A stretch of DNA of 64,000 nt, from positions 868,001 to 932,000 of the forward strand of contig NZ_SZPZ01000002.1 of assembly GCF_005233875.1 (NCBI RefSeq), written 5' to 3'. The translations under genes and the position numbers were made by a program. The first letter of the stretch is position 1; each line of letters starts with the position of its first letter. Shown piece after piece: positions 18,677 through 27,939 of this stretch. The notes below the pieces were generated by a model. The model was not told the origin of the DNA. It was given only the letters and a program-made list of their open reading frames with translations, and made no database searches. The stretch comes from Kribbella jiaozuonensis (lineage in GTDB: Bacteria > Actinomycetota > Actinomycetes > Propionibacteriales > Kribbellaceae).

Positions 18677-20971
18677 ATGGCGGAGGAGCAGCGGGCGACG
18701 GCCTCGGCGGGGTATGCGATGGCCCGGCTGGAACAGGCTCTCGAGCGCGCTCTGACCTCCGACGATCTCGCGGTACGACGGCGCGCGGCCGCCCGGGTCG
18801 ATGCCTGGCGCAACGTTCTCGACGGCATGGCCTCCGGCCGGCTCACGGTCGGATCGCGGACTCCGGTCGCGGACACGCCCGCCTGGGTCACGCTCGAGGT
18901 GGCGCACGGAGGGTTCGCGACCGGGCGGTATCTGGCCGAGGCGCCGCTGCGGGAGGACGAGCTCGCGTGGGTGCCGTCCGACGCACCCGGGGACAACGAC
19001 CGGGAGCGGCTCAACCTGTGGTTCCTCAGCGACGAAGGGCTCGCCTCACTTGGGCAGGCCCTGCGGAGCGGGAACTACCGGATCGAGGTGCCGGAGGAGT
19101 CGGCGCTGCTGATCGTAGCCTGGCTGCTCGAGCGGGGGCAGTACGCCGCGGCGCTGGACCTGACGTTCGAGCTGCGTCCGCTGATGCACCGGCTCCGGTT
19201 CACGCCGACGTTCAGCCCGTCGTCGTCGACGCCGTCCGGCGCGGTGGTGCGGCTGCAGCCGGTGTCCGAGGTGCGCAGTACGTTGCGGCAGGCAACGGTA
19301 CGGCCGCAGATCGCTGCCATGCTGGAGACTCTGCGGGTCTGGAACCCGCTGTACGACCGCCTGGTGGCGCTGTGGTGCGACACGGTCGACGACGAACTGC
19401 CGGAGCTAACCGCTGACGGTGCGGTCGTCGGCGGATGGCCGTGCCGGGTCTGGCCGGACGACTGGGCGGAACGGCGTTCTCAATGGCTGGACGAGTTCCG
19501 CGCCGCTGCTGAGGTTCATCGGCAACCGAGGGACAACTTCGCCCGCCTGCAGGCGGCGCTCGAACGGTGTCCGTCCGACAGCTCGGCCCTGACAGGTCGT
19601 GAGGTCGGCTGGATCCGTCGCTCGCTGGCCAACACGATCCAGGCCCACGGCGCGCCCGGGTCGGAGGCTCGTGCGGCCTTGCGTACGACGCAGAGCGCGG
19701 TCGCCGCGCGGCCGACGTACGCGACCTTGGCGCACGTGCTGAGCTGCCGGCTGGACCGGTTTCCGGCTGACGGTGGGCTGCCGACGCTCGACGCGATCGA
19801 CGGTGAGGTGACTGCTGACGAGATTCCCGCGGCGGCTGGCTCAGCCATCCCGGCGCATCTGCTGGCGAAGGCGGCGCGGGCGCTCGAGGCTCCGATCGGC
19901 GAATTGGTGGATCGCGGTGTGATCAGCTCGGGTGAGGTGCTCGCGCGGGTGCTGCCGCAGGTCACGTCGCAGTTGCTCGCCGCGAACATCGAGGACCCGT
20001 CGCTCGCCGCGGCGTACGCGCAGAGCTATGCGGCGTTTCGCCGTCGGCGGAGCCTGTTGCTGCTGAACCTCGAGCACCAGGTGCGGTTCGACGAACTGCC
20101 GTGGATCGCGGCGGTGGCGCCGTACCGGGATCGGCGTGTTCAGGCGACGCGAGCCGCGGCGCAGTCGCTGCGCGAGACGACGGTTCTGGCACTCACGGCC
20201 TTCCCACAGACGATCCTGCCGAATCCGCTGGTCCGGGAGTTCGGCGCGTTGGCCTCGCAGGCGGACTTGAAACTGCCGCTGGTGGAGGAGGTCGCGGCCG
20301 ACATCTTCATGGGGACGTTCACCGAGAAGTGGCGGAGCGCGGCGACCGTCGCGAGTCGAGTGATGTTCGGGACGCTGTACGCGCGGTACTACGACCTGCC
20401 GGCGTCCTGGCCGGCTGTGGAGCAGCGTCGGTACAAGCGCTGGGGGAAGGCGACCGCGGACGACTTCGCGGAGGTCTGCCGCCAGCGCTCGCGCGAGGCA
20501 GCGAACGGCGGTGGCGGGCATGTCGCTCAGAACGGGACCGTGCTGGAGCAGAGCCAGATCCTGACCACGCACAACCTGGCCGTGCTGGTCGACGGGCTGG
20601 AGCTGACCGACTGGCTGCGGGAGGTCGCTCAGGAGTTGGCCGATCGTGCCTTCGCCTGGGCGGTGCAGCGGCAGACTCAGCCGCTGACATTGACGGGCAT
20701 CAAGAACACGGCGTACGCGTGGCGGCAGGCGATCTTCTACCTGAGCTTCTGCTCGCAAGCTTCGCAAGGTGAGATTCTGGCGCGGCTGGACGAGCGGGCG
20801 GGGCCGCGGTTGGCGCCGGCTGTTGCCGGGCTGCAGCAGGTGGTCGCGGGGGAGCGTTTCGACGCGGCGGGACGGACGGTTGGCGGCGGGCGCCGGCTGC
20901 TCGGATGGAGTGCCGGGCCGCACTGGCTGGCGCCTGCGGTTCGTGAGGATGTTCACGCTTCGGGTGGCTGA
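18677..20971 (+). CDS. Unrecognised 764-residue helical protein downstream of the atypical tRNA
   Basis: No family recognised. The protein lacks a signal peptide or membrane helix and is rich in Ala, Leu and Arg, suggesting a helical, cytosolic protein. Distinct blocks are an N-terminal helical region (LERALTSDDLAVRRRAAARV), a central Arg-rich stretch (RRYKRWGK near residue 584), TTHNLAVLVDGLELTDWL (about 630-647) and NTAYAWRQAIFYLSFC (about 676-691). The block order and basic patches would suit RNA binding, but that is speculation. The ATG at 18677 lies only 32 bases after the tRNA, without a visible terminator, so the two may share a transcript. Confidence 0.85.
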   Translation: MAEEQRATASAGYAMARLEQALERALTSDDLAVRRRAAARVDAWRNVLDGMASGRLTVGSRTPVADTPAWVTLEVAHGGFATGRYLAEAPLREDELAWVPSDAPGDNDRERLNLWFLSDEGLASLGQALRSGNYRIEVPEESALLIVAWLLERGQYAAALDLTFELRPLMHRLRFTPTFSPSSSTPSGAVVRLQPVSEVRSTLRQATVRPQIAAMLETLRVWNPLYDRLVALWCDTVDDELPELTADGAVVGGWPCRVWPDDWAERRSQWLDEFRAAAEVHRQPRDNFARLQAALERCPSDSSALTGREVGWIRRSLANTIQAHGAPGSEARAALRTTQSAVAARPTYATLAHVLSCRLDRFPADGGLPTLDAIDGEVTADEIPAAAGSAIPAHLLAKAARALEAPIGELVDRGVISSGEVLARVLPQVTSQLLAANIEDPSLAAAYAQSYAAFRRRRSLLLLNLEHQVRFDELPWIAAVAPYRDRRVQATRAAAQSLRETTVLALTAFPQTILPNPLVREFGALASQADLKLPLVEEVAADIFMGTFTEKWRSAATVASRVMFGTLYARYYDLPASWPAVEQRRYKRWGKATADDFAEVCRQRSREAANGGGGHVAQNGTVLEQSQILTTHNLAVLVDGLELTDWLREVAQELADRAFAWAVQRQTQPLTLTGIKNTAYAWRQAIFYLSFCSQASQGEILARLDERAGPRLAPAVAGLQQVVAGERFDAAGRTVGGGRRLLGWSAGPHWLAPAVREDVHASGG

Positions 20972-20972
20972 G

Positions 20973-21030
20973 TTGACACGGTCGGTGAGGCGGGCAAAAG
21001 TTAGGCCTGCCTTAGTAAGGGTTGCCTTAC
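20973..21030 (+). promoter_or_regulatory. Iron-regulated promoter with two iron-box-like sites
   Basis: TTGACA (20973-20978) is followed, 17 bases on, by the weak -10 AAAAGT. Two palindrome-like elements follow directly: TTAGGCCTGCCTTA (21001-21014) and GTAAGGGTTGCCTTAC (21015-21030). Both combine TWAGG and CCTTA half-sites as in DtxR/IdeR/DmdR iron boxes, though with a 4-base centre. Their place between promoter and siderophore operon fits repression by iron-loaded DtxR-family protein. Confidence 0.7.
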
Positions 21031-21054
21031 TCGACAACTTCCCGGGAGATCTGG

Positions 21055-22542
21055 ATGTCGCAGCCCGCGCGTCTGACCGCGCTGCCAACACCCGTCCGCG
21101 ATCCGTTCACCGACCGTTGGCCGCTGGCGTCGACGGTGGCGGATCGGGAGCGTGGACCGTTGCCGCACGGTTCGCCGGGAGCGGTACTGCGCCGGGCCGC
21201 CGAGGTGCTCGGTGAGCCGCGGATCCCGTCGACCGGCGTGGGGGAGTCGGCCGCGCTCGATCTGATCGCGGGCCTGCTGGACGAGAACGGCATCGACCTG
21301 AGCCACCCGCACGCAGCGGCGCACCTGCAGCCGCCGGTGCTGCAGGTCGCGGTCGACGCGGACGCGCTCGCGTCGGCCTCGAACGCCTCGATGGACACGT
21401 ACGACTCCGGTCCGGCAACGCTCGCGATCGAGCAGTGGGTCGTGAAGGCGCTCGCGGGGCTGGCCGGCTTCGGGCCGGAGGCGGACGGCGTACTGACGCC
21501 CGGTGGCTCGATCTCTAACCTGCTTGCGGTCCTGATCGCCCGTGACAGTGCGGGCGCCGCCGCGGGAGTCGACGTACGGCGGAACGGTCTCGGCGGACTG
21601 GTCCAGCCGGTCGTCTTCTGCTCCGAGCTGGCGCACTTCTCCGTCCAGCGAGCCTGCGCCGCCCTCGGGCTCGGTGAGTCGGCCGCGATCACGATCCCGT
21701 CCGACGAGACCTTCCGGATGCGCACCGACGTACTGGCCGACGAACTCGCCAAGCCCGGCCGTACGCCGGTCGCGGTGGTCGCGACGGCCGGTACGACGGA
21801 CTTCGGCTCGATCGACCCGATCGCCGAGGTCGCCGCGCTGGCGCGTTCGCGTGGGGCTTGGGTGCACGTGGATGCGGCGTACGGGTTCGGGGCCCTATTC
21901 TCCGAGCGCCTCGCGCCGCTGCTCGCCGAGCTGCCGCTGGCGGACTCGGTCACGCTGGACCTGCACAAGATCGGCTGGCAGCCGGCCGCGACCAGCGTGC
22001 TGCTGGTGGCCGACCGGACCCGGTTCTCCGCGTTCGACCGGTCGGTGGACTACCTGAACCCGGCCGACGACATCGACTCCGGGCTGGACGGCCTGCTCGG
22101 GCGCAGCCTGCAGACCACCCGCCGTCCGGATGCGGTCAAGGTTGCCACCACGCTGACGGCATACGGCCGGTCCGGACTGGGCACAATGCTCGACACCTGT
22201 CACGAGCTCGCGCACGCCGCCGCGGCCCGGGTCGTTGCCGACAGCAACCTTGAGTTGCTGGCGCCGGTGACTCTGACCACGGTGTTGTTCCGGGTCGCCG
22301 GGCAGGGGCTGGAGGCATCCGCTGCGGACGCCCTCCAGGGCGAGGTCCGGCGCCGGTTGCTGACGTCGGGACGGGTGCTGATCGGCCGGACCAAGCTGCC
22401 GGCCCGCGGCGGCCGCCCGGCAGCGGTCGCGTTGAAGTTGACGCTGCTGAACCCGAACGCCACCGCGACGGACATCGAGGACCTGCTCGACCAGGTCGTG
22501 GCCACCGGCCTCGACGTCCTGACCGGTGAAGGAGCGGCGTGA
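21055..22542 (+). CDS. PLP-dependent (lysine/diamino acid) decarboxylase for siderophore synthesis
   Basis: A 495-residue group II decarboxylase similar in layout to DesA of desferrioxamine pathways. The PLP pocket shows VATAGTTDFGSIDP and HVDAAYGFGALF (about residue 270), and the PLP lysine lies in LDLHKIGWQP (about 305). It probably makes the diamine (cadaverine if the substrate is lysine) that is then hydroxylated and acylated. The ATG at 21055 has GGGAG six bases upstream; the earlier TTG at 21022 would lie within the iron box. The TGA overlaps the next GTG. Confidence 0.88.
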   Translation: MSQPARLTALPTPVRDPFTDRWPLASTVADRERGPLPHGSPGAVLRRAAEVLGEPRIPSTGVGESAALDLIAGLLDENGIDLSHPHAAAHLQPPVLQVAVDADALASASNASMDTYDSGPATLAIEQWVVKALAGLAGFGPEADGVLTPGGSISNLLAVLIARDSAGAAAGVDVRRNGLGGLVQPVVFCSELAHFSVQRACAALGLGESAAITIPSDETFRMRTDVLADELAKPGRTPVAVVATAGTTDFGSIDPIAEVAALARSRGAWVHVDAAYGFGALFSERLAPLLAELPLADSVTLDLHKIGWQPAATSVLLVADRTRFSAFDRSVDYLNPADDIDSGLDGLLGRSLQTTRRPDAVKVATTLTAYGRSGLGTMLDTCHELAHAAAARVVADSNLELLAPVTLTTVLFRVAGQGLEASAADALQGEVRRRLLTSGRVLIGRTKLPARGGRPAAVALKLTLLNPNATATDIEDLLDQVVATGLDVLTGEGAA

Positions 22543-24161
22543 GTATTGCGGTTGCTGCGCATCTGAACGCAATCCTGCGGTGTTACACCCGTGAATCGTC
22601 CGTGCCGGTGGCTGTCGGTCCGTTGTCGTTCTCCGTGGGCTCGTCGACGGTGACTGCCCGGGTCGCGCACGCCTCGCGGACCGGGTTGCACCAGTTCGCC
22701 GACGTGCTGGTGGACGGCGTACCGGCTGTTCCTGAGGAGCTGGTGCGGGTGCTGTCGGAGGACGCTGATCCGGCAGAGATCGACGACTTGGCGGCACGTA
22801 CGGCGGAGTCGGTGCGGAACGTCTCGCTGTTCGTCTCCGAGGTCGATGGGGAGCGTGGGCCTGGGCGCTTCCTGGAGTTCGAGCAGGCGTTGCTGTTCGG
22901 GCATCTGAACCATCCCGCGCCGAAGAGCCGGGACGGACTGAGCGGGGCCGAGCTGGCGGCGTACTCGCCGGAGCTCGGCGGCCGCTTCGCAGTGCACTGG
23001 TTCGAAGCCGACGCCGAGCTGGTGTCGTCGGACCAGGTGGCCGGCGCGCCCTCGCTGCAGGGACTGGACGCTGTGCAGCTGATGGGCGCGCTGGCCGGTA
23101 TCACCCCGTCGTCGGGACGGGTGCTGATCCCGGCGCATCCGTGGCAGGCCGCGTCGGTGCTCTCGCGGCCGCGGGTGGCCTCGTTGGTCAGGGACGGCCG
23201 GGTGACGGCGCTGGGGCCGCAAGGGGCGGAGTGGTACCCGACCTCTTCGCTGCGTACGGTCTTTCACCCGGACCGGTCGGTGATGCTGAAGCTGTCGCTC
23301 GGTCTGCGGATCACGAACTCGCGGCGCGAGTCGACGCCGACGGAGCTGCGGCGTGGGTTGGAGATCAACCGGCTGCTGGACGCGGCGTACAACGCGGGGA
23401 CGGCGACGGCGCATCCGCGGTTCACGATCGTGCGGGATCCGGCGTGGGTCGCTCTCGACGAGGGTGGACCGACGCTGACCGGTCTGGACGTTGCTGTCCG
23501 GGAGGTGCCTGCCGACGTCAACAGCTACGCCTGTCTGGCGGGGCTCGTTGCGCCGCGTCCGGGCGGGGTGAGTCGCTTGAGTGATTTTGCTGCGGACGAT
23601 CCGGCTGCTTGGGTTTCGGCGTACATCGACAACGTGCTGGTGCCGATGCTGCACCTGTACGCCGAGACCGGTATCGGGCTCGAGGCGCATCAGCAGAACA
23701 CGCTGGTGCGGCTGGATGGTGCCGGGCGTATTCGCGGAGGCGCTTATCGCGACAATCAGGGGTACTACCTCGCGTCGTCGTACCTGCGTGGTCTCTTGGC
23801 GGTGACGGGGCTGCATGGTTCGACGCTGGCGGTGGTCGATGACCCGATCGTCGACGACCGATTGACCTACTACCTGCTACACAACCAGGCGCTGGCCGTT
23901 GTGGGCTGTCTGGCAGCGGATGGCGTTGCTGACGAGGGATTGCTCCTTGAGGTGGTGCGGGAGCGGCTGACGCTCGCACTGCCGTTGCTGAAGGCTGCCG
24001 GACCCTCTGGGGACCGGCTGGCGCGGCGCTGGCTCGAGGCGGAGACCCTGCCCTGCAAGGCGAACATGCTGACCCGGCTGCGCGGTATCGACGAAGTGGT
24101 GGCGCCATTGGACGCCCAGTCGGTGTACCTCGACATCCCGAACCCGCTGCGGCTCCGGTGA
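22539..24161 (+). CDS. IucA/IucC-family NIS siderophore synthetase (first)
   Basis: A 540-residue NRPS-independent siderophore synthetase. Adenylate-forming motifs are visible: LIPAHPWQAA (about residues 198-207) and VMLKLSLGLRITNSRRE (about 248-264). There is a ferric-reductase-like tail without the usual Cys motif. The enzyme activates a carboxylate (citrate or succinyl type) and condenses it with the hydroxamate amine. The GTG overlaps the decarboxylase stop and the end overlaps the GNAT start. It is about 40 residues shorter than the second synthetase of this operon. Confidence 0.9.
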   Translation: MSIAVAAHLNAILRCYTRESSVPVAVGPLSFSVGSSTVTARVAHASRTGLHQFADVLVDGVPAVPEELVRVLSEDADPAEIDDLAARTAESVRNVSLFVSEVDGERGPGRFLEFEQALLFGHLNHPAPKSRDGLSGAELAAYSPELGGRFAVHWFEADAELVSSDQVAGAPSLQGLDAVQLMGALAGITPSSGRVLIPAHPWQAASVLSRPRVASLVRDGRVTALGPQGAEWYPTSSLRTVFHPDRSVMLKLSLGLRITNSRRESTPTELRRGLEINRLLDAAYNAGTATAHPRFTIVRDPAWVALDEGGPTLTGLDVAVREVPADVNSYACLAGLVAPRPGGVSRLSDFAADDPAAWVSAYIDNVLVPMLHLYAETGIGLEAHQQNTLVRLDGAGRIRGGAYRDNQGYYLASSYLRGLLAVTGLHGSTLAVVDDPIVDDRLTYYLLHNQALAVVGCLAADGVADEGLLLEVVRERLTLALPLLKAAGPSGDRLARRWLEAETLPCKANMLTRLRGIDEVVAPLDAQSVYLDIPNPLRLR

Positions 24162-24703
24162 GGTGCGACATCCGGCCGATGCTCCACCTGGACAACGGCT
24201 TCGACCTGCGACCGGCCGACTCTTCCGATGCTGCCCGAATCGCGCTGTGGATGGCGCAGCCGCACATCCGGCAGTGGTGGCACCAGGACTGGTCGGTCGA
24301 ACGCTGGGCCCAGGAGCTCGAGCAGCAGTCGGCGGGGGAGCACTCCGTGCCCTGCGTGGTCGCCGTCGACGCGGAGGACTTCGGGTACGTCGAGCTGTAT
24401 CGCGTGCGGCACGACCGGCTCGCGGAGTACTACTCCAGCGGCGAGCACGACTGGGGCGTGCACGTGGCGATCGGCGAGGTGACGCGGGTCGGCCGGGGAG
24501 TGGGGCGGCGGCTGTTACGTGCGCTTGCGGACGCGCTACTGGTGGCCGACCCGGCGTGCGAGCGGGTCGTGGCGGAGCCCGACGTACAGAACATTCCGTC
24601 CGTGCGCGCATTTGTCGCGGCGGGCTTCGATCGGGTCGGGGAGCTACAGCTGCCCGACAAGACAGCAGTGCTGATGGTCCGCGCCCGGACTGTGGAGGAT
24701 TGA
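24158..24703 (+). CDS. Siderophore N-acyltransferase (IucB/MbtK-type GNAT)
   Basis: A 181-residue GNAT. The region WGVHVAIGEVTRVGRGVGRRLLRAL (central) carries the acetyl-CoA loop (GRGVGRRLL). PHIRQWWHQDWS near the N-terminus and DVQNIPSVRAFVAAGFDRVG near the C-terminus match hydroxylysine/hydroxycadaverine acyltransferases. It would acylate the N-hydroxyl group made by the monooxygenase encoded next. GTG start in a four-base overlap, and only one base before the following ATG. Confidence 0.87.
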   Translation: MRCDIRPMLHLDNGFDLRPADSSDAARIALWMAQPHIRQWWHQDWSVERWAQELEQQSAGEHSVPCVVAVDAEDFGYVELYRVRHDRLAEYYSSGEHDWGVHVAIGEVTRVGRGVGRRLLRALADALLVADPACERVVAEPDVQNIPSVRAFVAAGFDRVGELQLPDKTAVLMVRARTVED

Positions 24704-24704
24704 C

Positions 24705-25967
24705 ATGTACGACGTGATCGCTGTCGGCTGTGGGCCGTTCAATCTCGGTCTGGCCGCGCTGGCCTCGGAGGTGGATGATCTCTCCGTTGCTGTGCTGGAC
24801 AGCCGGCCGGAGTTCACCTGGCACCGGGGGCTGATGTTCTCCGACGCGATGCTGCAGGTGTCGTTCCTGGCGGACCTGGTGTCGTTGGTCGAGCCGGCGC
24901 ACCACCTGTCGTTTCTGTCGTTCCTGCGTGCGAATGACCGGCTCTATCAGTTCTACGTGCGAGAGAAGTTCCATCCGACGCGGCGCGAGTACGAGACGTA
25001 CCTGCGGTGGTGTGCGGCTCAGCTGGACTCGCTGCACTTCGGCCACCACGTGCGTGACGTGGTCTGGGACGGGTCGGCGTTCTTATTGACGGTCGAGCGC
25101 GGTGAGGCTGTTGAGCACTTCGAGGCCAGGCATCTGGTGGTTGGCGTTGGAACCGAGCCCGCTGTGCCTGCCGCACTGGCCGGGCTGCCTGCTGAGCGAT
25201 TCCTGCACTCTGGGGATTACCTGTACCGACGGGACGACCTGCTGCGCGCCGGCCACGTGACTGTCGTCGGCTCGGGGCAGTCCGGCGCCGAGTGCTTCTT
25301 GGACCTGCTCCGCGCTGAGGGTCCCGCGGTTTCGTGGCTGACACGCACCGGGGCGTTCACACCGCTGGACTACTCGAAGCTCGTGCTCGAGATGACCACA
25401 CCGTCGTACGTCGACTACTTCCACGCGCTGGACGAGCCGGTGCGCGATCAACTGGTGAAGGACCAGTGGCGCCACTACAAGGGGATCTCGTCGGAGACGC
25501 TGGAGGAGATCCACGACGTCCTGTACGCAAGAGACCTGAGTGTCAGCCCCGCTGAGCTGCAGGTCGGCGTCGGGGTCGTTTCCGCGGTCGCCCGCGCCGA
25601 CCGCCTCGAACTGACCCTGCTCCACGCCGACAGCGGCAAGACCTTCCAGCACACGACCGACGCCGTCGTCGCAGCCACCGGCTACCGCAACCGCCCCCTG
25701 CCGTTCCTGGAGTCGCTCCAGCCCCAGATCGAACACGACGCCTCCGGCCGCTGGGTCATCAACCGCGACCACAGCGTCTCAGCCACCAACGGCCTGGCCG
25801 GCCGCCTCTTCGTAGCCAACGCCGACCTCCACTCCCACGGCGTAGCCGCCCCCGACCTAGGCCTCGGCGCCATCCGCAACGCCACCATCCTCAACACCAT
25901 CACCGCCCGAGAACTCTTCCCCCTCCCCAAATCCACCACCTTCACCAAGTTCGCGATCCCCGGATGA
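24705..25967 (+). CDS. Lysine/diamine N-monooxygenase (IucD/DesB type)
   Basis: A 420-residue flavin-dependent N-hydroxylase. The FAD loop is GCGPFNLGLAALA (residues 7-19), the NADPH loop is VVGSGQSGAECFLDL (about 185-199), and VVAATGYRNRPLPFL (about 322-336) is the conserved C-terminal motif. It hydroxylates the amine that becomes a hydroxamate ligand. ATG start; the stop overlaps the next ATG (ATGA). The last 250 bases switch to an unusually C-rich coding strand, which continues in the next gene. Confidence 0.93.
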   Translation: MYDVIAVGCGPFNLGLAALASEVDDLSVAVLDSRPEFTWHRGLMFSDAMLQVSFLADLVSLVEPAHHLSFLSFLRANDRLYQFYVREKFHPTRREYETYLRWCAAQLDSLHFGHHVRDVVWDGSAFLLTVERGEAVEHFEARHLVVGVGTEPAVPAALAGLPAERFLHSGDYLYRRDDLLRAGHVTVVGSGQSGAECFLDLLRAEGPAVSWLTRTGAFTPLDYSKLVLEMTTPSYVDYFHALDEPVRDQLVKDQWRHYKGISSETLEEIHDVLYARDLSVSPAELQVGVGVVSAVARADRLELTLLHADSGKTFQHTTDAVVAATGYRNRPLPFLESLQPQIEHDASGRWVINRDHSVSATNGLAGRLFVANADLHSHGVAAPDLGLGAIRNATILNTITARELFPLPKSTTFTKFAIPG

Positions 25968-27709
25968 CAAACCTCTGGACGCAGTGCTCTTCGCAACTAC
26001 TGGCAAAGCTGATCTCCCAGTTCTCCACCGAGGGCCTACTCGACCCCTCGACTCCGGACCCGACCGGCTCGCCGGTCGTCTACCGCCTGGACCTCAACGC
26101 GGCTTCCTACACCTTCACCGCAACCCGCGGCGGCTTCGGCAGCTGGCGCGTCGACCCTGACTCGATCCGCCGTACGACCGCTGGCATCCTCGGCAACGAC
26201 GAGAGCGAACCCGCCACCGACCCCATCCAGTTCTTCGTAGAAGCAGCCGACGTACTGCGACTGGACGGCTCGACCATCGCCGGCTTCGTAGCCGAACTGA
26301 CCAACACCCTGGCAGCCGACGTACGCATAGCCGCCACCGCCATACCCGCCACCGACCTACTAGATCTCCACCACACCCGCCTAGAAGGCCACCTAACCGG
26401 CCACCCTCTCCTAGTAGCCAACAAAGGCCGCCTAGGCTTCTCCGCCGCCGACACCGAACGCTACGCCCCCGAAGCCCGCACCCCACTCCATCTGACCTGG
26501 CTAGCCGTACGCCGAGGCCTAGCCGAGTTCCGCGCCACCCCAGACCTCTCCGAACACGCCGTCATAGCCCGCGAACTAGACCCACCGACCATCGAGTCCT
26601 TCCGCGCCAAACTCGACGACCCCGACACCTACGTCTGGCTCCCATGCCACCCCTGGCAACTGGACCACGTAATCCGCACCCAATGGTCCCGAGAACTAGC
26701 CACCAACGAAATCGTCATCCTGGGGGAGTCCCCCGACGAGTACCTCCCCACCCAATCCATCCGCACCATGGTCAACGTCACCCGTCCGGATCGCTACCAG
26801 GTAAAACTCCCCCTAAAAATCCTCAACACCTCCGTCTACCGAGGCATCCCCACCCACTGCTCCCTAGCCGCCCCCATGCTCACCCAATGGCTCCGCGGCC
26901 TCTGGTCCCGAGACGAAGTCTTCCGCCAACTAGACACCGAACTCCTAGGCGAGATCGCCTCGGTCACCGTCCCCCACCCCCAACTCTCCACAACCCCCAA
27001 CATCCCCTACCAATGGACCGAGACCCTCGGCGTCATCTGGCGAGACCCCATAGACCCCCGCCTCCAACCCGACGAAACCGTCTGGCCCCTGGCAGCCGTA
27101 CTCAATCCCGGCTTCACCTCAGCCGCCATCACCCGCTCCGGCACCGACCCCCAAACCTGGCTGAGCCACCTCCTCTCCACCCTCCTCCGCCCACTACTCC
27201 ACCTACTCCACCACTACGGCATAACCGTCAACCCCCACGGCGAAAACCTCGCCATCATCTGCACCTCCACCGGCCTCCCCAATCGCCTTGTAATAAAGGA
27301 CTTGGTAGACGACATCAATATCTCCATTGACCACACCGATGCCCGAGGCAACGAACCCGACTCCCACGCCAGAGTCCTCCCCCGAAAACCGTGGCCCATC
27401 CTCCGCCAGTATCTGGTAGACGCCCTCCTGCTAGGAGTTCTGAACCCGCTGGCTGCCCAAAACCTAATCCCCGAACGAACCTTCTGGTCCCTGACCCGCT
27501 CCGAAATTGACCGTTACGCCCGATCCCACCCTGAACACGCCGTCCGGCTAGCAGCCACCGCCCTAACCGCCCCCACCTTCCTCCGCTATCCCCTCAATGG
27601 TTATCGCCTGACCCTTGGCTACCGCGACCTGGACATCCGCCCACCCATCCCGGGCACAGGAACAATCCCTAACCCGCTCCATGACGCCGCGCTCATCCCG
27701 CCAAAATGA
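25964..27709 (+). CDS. IucA/IucC-family NIS siderophore synthetase (second)
   Basis: A 581-residue NIS synthetase with LPCHPWQLDHV (about residues 224-234), VKLPLKILNTSVYRGI (about 284-299) and a C-terminal FhuF-like region (LPRKPWPILRQYLVDA). It completes the operon. With the first synthetase it implies two condensation steps, such as attaching two hydroxamate arms to citrate. The codon use is unusual for this window: C- and A-ending codons (CTA, CTC, CCC, GAA) largely replace G-ending ones, suggesting a different history or a strand-skew effect. Confidence 0.9.
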   Translation: MTNLWTQCSSQLLAKLISQFSTEGLLDPSTPDPTGSPVVYRLDLNAASYTFTATRGGFGSWRVDPDSIRRTTAGILGNDESEPATDPIQFFVEAADVLRLDGSTIAGFVAELTNTLAADVRIAATAIPATDLLDLHHTRLEGHLTGHPLLVANKGRLGFSAADTERYAPEARTPLHLTWLAVRRGLAEFRATPDLSEHAVIARELDPPTIESFRAKLDDPDTYVWLPCHPWQLDHVIRTQWSRELATNEIVILGESPDEYLPTQSIRTMVNVTRPDRYQVKLPLKILNTSVYRGIPTHCSLAAPMLTQWLRGLWSRDEVFRQLDTELLGEIASVTVPHPQLSTTPNIPYQWTETLGVIWRDPIDPRLQPDETVWPLAAVLNPGFTSAAITRSGTDPQTWLSHLLSTLLRPLLHLLHHYGITVNPHGENLAIICTSTGLPNRLVIKDLVDDINISIDHTDARGNEPDSHARVLPRKPWPILRQYLVDALLLGVLNPLAAQNLIPERTFWSLTRSEIDRYARSHPEHAVRLAATALTAPTFLRYPLNGYRLTLGYRDLDIRPPIPGTGTIPNPLHDAALIPPK

Positions 27710-27731
27710 GCGTTTGACCGGAGGTTAATTT

Positions 27732-27772
27732 CTGGCAAGGAGTCGCGCGGCATCGGCAAGCCTCCTTGCCAG
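27732..27772 (+). terminator. Inverted repeat after the siderophore operon
   Basis: A perfect 11-base stem, CTGGCAAGGAG (27732-27742) pairing with CTCCTTGCCAG (27762-27772), with a 19-base loop, beginning 23 bases after the stop. It lacks a U tract but would serve as an operon-end hairpin. It also marks the shift from operon to island. Confidence 0.6.
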
Positions 27773-27939
27773 CGACCACGGCGAGCGGTCGAATGGCTCA
27801 TGCACCTGCTCCGTGCGGCCAGAGAGACTGCGAGGAGCGCCGCGCCGGATACTGGGGGTTGCGGTACTGGCGCTCTCGGTAATCATGGCCCTAGACTCCC
27901 GACTCGGCAGGCATCTAGTCGGAAGAGCGGGGAGCACGG

